From: an uncultured Austwickia sp.
Lineage (GTDB): Bacteria > Actinomycetota > Actinomycetes > Actinomycetales > Dermatophilaceae
DNA: 6,437 nucleotides
Reading direction: 5' to 3'
NCBI GenBank assembly: GCA_934678955.1
Contig: CAKUSI010000221.1
Location: 1 to 6,437, forward strand
Positions 5,493 through 6,437 of this stretch are shown one piece after another. How positions within the stretch are numbered: position 1 is the stretch's first letter; each line of letters starts with the position of its first letter. The translations under genes and the position numbers were made by a program. The notes below the pieces were generated by a model. That model saw only the letters and a list, made by a program, of their open reading frames with translations. It had not been told where the DNA came from and did not search any database.

Positions 5493-5807
5493 ATGAGCGT
5501 CGATGCCTCCACCCCCGTGCACCGGCCCGAGTCGGGCAACGCCGAGAAACTGAACGTGCTCGCTGTCGTCGCCTTCGTCCTCGCGATCCTCGTGGCTGGA
5601 CAGATCGTCGGCTTCGGCTCGGTCACCTTGGCGATCTTCGCCGTCGGCGCTGGCCACGTGGCCCTTCAACAGATCAAGTCCCGCGGGGGCCGTGGACGAA
5701 CCTTGGCCTTGTTCGCCTTGGCCATCAGCTATGCAGCCGGTATCTGGGGGCTGGTCACAACGGTGTACTGGGCGATCCTGCTCGCCGGAGCCACCATCAA
5801 CCCCTGA
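5493..5807 (+). CDS. Small DUF4190-type membrane protein
   Basis: A 104-residue protein with a polar N-terminus (1-20) and two main hydrophobic regions. Residues 21-54 probably form one hairpin or two helices, and 70-99 form further helices. The link GHVALQQIKSRGGRGRTLAL at 54-73 is the hallmark of DUF4190 proteins, where G-H-x-A-L-x-x-I is followed by a basic turn and RGR before the next helix. Function of the family is unknown; many actinomycete members are small single-domain membrane proteins. The ATG at 5493 is favoured because the hydrophilic start fits the family. An in-frame GTG at 5436 would add 19 residues without clear similarity or a good ribosome site. A GGCGGCCGCC palindrome begins right after the stop (5808-5817). 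No operon partner is visible and nothing ties it to metal resistance except location. Confidence 0.72.
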   Translation: MSVDASTPVHRPESGNAEKLNVLAVVAFVLAILVAGQIVGFGSVTLAIFAVGAGHVALQQIKSRGGRGRTLALFALAISYAAGIWGLVTTVYWAILLAGATINP

Positions 5808-6409
5808 GGCGGCCGCCCGGAACATGCGCTCGTAGATTGCGCACAGGACGGGCTCCTGGAGACGGTTGTAATGCCGCGCACCCTGCCCGGGTTGGCAATC
5901 TTGGCTGCGCCATGACTTCGTGCCGGCTCTCAGTCCTGGCCCGAGTTCCACACCTGCCCCGGAATTCGAGGCCCGCTGGCCGTCGAAGCCCTTGTCAACT
6001 CCCTATTGATGGTTGCGATCGGGGCACTAACGAGAGGTTCAAAATCGTCAGCAGCGTCGGCCAAGTTCGCCTCGAAAGGAACGATGAGATCTGGCCGGCG
6101 GCGCTGGCGAGCGTCGCTTTGCGGACGGTGCACCGGCGCGGGATGGCCCGAACGACGTCGGGATAGCCCGACCGACGTTGTGGCGACCGAAGATCGGCCA
6201 TGCGACCTCGCCCTGGACGCAGTTGGCCTGCGGACCGTCAGCATCGGGCCCACACATTCCGCTGGGATCCGGATGCAGCCGCCTTTCTGACGCGAATCCG
6301 GGAGGCTGCGCTGGGCACTAACGGTGTGGAACTCAGGCCTGGCCGACAGAACGCCCTGTTCTGCCGCTCCTGGTGTGATCTGGATGGGTGAAGATCGACC
6401 GAGATAAGC
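5808..6409. other. Gene-poor region, right side
   Basis: Several overlapping frames of 60-110 codons exist on both strands, but none has a recognisable domain, a good ribosome site, or consistent third-position GC over its length. One minus-strand stretch near 5815-5885 reads coding-like (YNRLQEPVLCAIYERMF) and could be a gene remnant; I cannot name it. A tandem repeat at 6141-6180 and a CAGAAC-N5-GTTCTG inverted repeat at 6347-6363 are visible. Confidence 0.4.
6141..6180 (+). repeat. Two-copy 20-bp tandem direct repeat
   Basis: Units at 6141-6160 and 6161-6180 match at 17 of 20 positions; differences are at unit positions 5, 12 and 19. Across the junction, GTCGGG (6157-6162) and CCCGAC (6167-6172) also form a 6-bp inverted repeat with an ATAG loop. 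The 20-bp period is not a multiple of three, which argues against a coding repeat and fits either a chance duplication or paired protein-binding sites about two helical turns apart. Confidence 0.75.
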
Positions 6410-6437
6410 TTGACGGTGGTACTGCCCGCGGTACCAT
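6410..6437 (+). promoter_or_regulatory. Promoter-like site with inverted repeat at the right edge
   Basis: TTGACG (6410-6415), a 16-nt spacer and TACCAT (6432-6437, fits TANNNT) form a plausible promoter reading out of the window. Inside it, TGGTAC (6417-6422) and GTACCA (6431-6436) are a perfect 6-bp inverted repeat with an 8-nt spacer, so a repressor or a MerR-type activator could sit between the two promoter elements. The controlled gene would lie right of 6437. The -10 is at the very end of the window, so the element may be read incompletely. Confidence 0.5.

Noticed and set aside
5808..5817. GGCGGCCGCC palindrome after the DUF4190 stop as a terminator
   Set aside because: It has no loop sequence of its own and only five pairs; in GC-rich DNA such palindromes are expected by chance.
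5815..5885. Minus-strand coding-like stretch (YNRLQEPVLCAIYERMF) as a gene
   Set aside because: Third positions look coding for about 25 codons, but no start with ribosome site, no recognised family, and the frame continues only as antisense to the DUF4190 gene. Kept as a possible remnant only.
5930..6253. Minus-strand frame of 107 codons in the right region
   Set aside because: No recognisable domain or ribosome site, and it runs through the 20-bp tandem repeat; other frames of similar length overlap it, as expected by chance in GC-rich DNA.
6347..6363. CAGAAC-N5-GTTCTG as a LexA (SOS) box
   Set aside because: The GAAC and GTTC halves are separated by five bases, where the actinomycete SOS box has four, and no SOS gene is nearby.
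1..6437. CRISPR array, tRNA, rRNA or complete insertion sequence
   Set aside because: No regularly spaced repeats, no tRNA- or rRNA-like sequence, and no transposase motif or terminal repeats were seen anywhere in the window.

Overview
This is a high-GC window with GC-rich third codon positions, Shine-Dalgarno sites of the GGAGG type, 4-nt gene overlaps and one apparently leaderless gene, which together point to an actinomycete (Actinomycetota). The closest match I can name is the regulator at 3604-3975. It carries the mycobacterial CmtR cysteine ligands at the same residue numbers (57, 61, 102). The genus cannot be fixed from the sequence. The mix of metal-resistance genes, a broken regulator and gene-poor stretches suggests an accessory island or plasmid.

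Layout, left to right. (1) 1-220: leader and promoter region. (2) 221-1524, plus strand: a CadC/SmtB-type ArsR metal sensor overlapping by 4 nt a cation diffusion facilitator (CDF) exporter. (3) 1555-1604: a long hairpin between convergent genes, probably a two-way terminator. (4) 1625-3975, minus strand: CmtR (Cd/Pb sensor) overlapping by 4 nt a P1B-type metal ATPase, with a palindrome-rich leaderless promoter. (5) 3969-4240, minus strand: the remnant of a MerR-family metal regulator whose N-terminal half is gone, running into the cmtR promoter. (6) 4241-4459: a gene-poor scar, possibly with a second gene remnant. (7) 4460-5017, minus strand: a membrane-anchored DUF305 protein. (8) 5018-5492: non-coding apart from strong hairpins. 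(9) 5493-5807, plus strand: a small DUF4190-type membrane protein. (10) 5808-6437: no convincing gene, but a 20-bp tandem repeat and, at the right edge, a promoter-like sequence with an inverted repeat that probably belongs to a gene outside the window.

How the genes work together (inference from families). The two outer-facing modules are each a repressor plus an exporter that can be derepressed by divalent soft metals (Zn/Cd/Pb). They are arranged tail to tail, each with its own promoter and apparently sharing one terminator. The CDF would use proton exchange and the ATPase would use ATP. The DUF305 protein may bind copper/silver-type metals at the membrane, but its link to the two modules is only by position. 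The individual families are all known. The less ordinary parts are the regulatory DNA of cmtR, the dead MerR gene whose end overlaps it, and the unexplained structure right of 5000.
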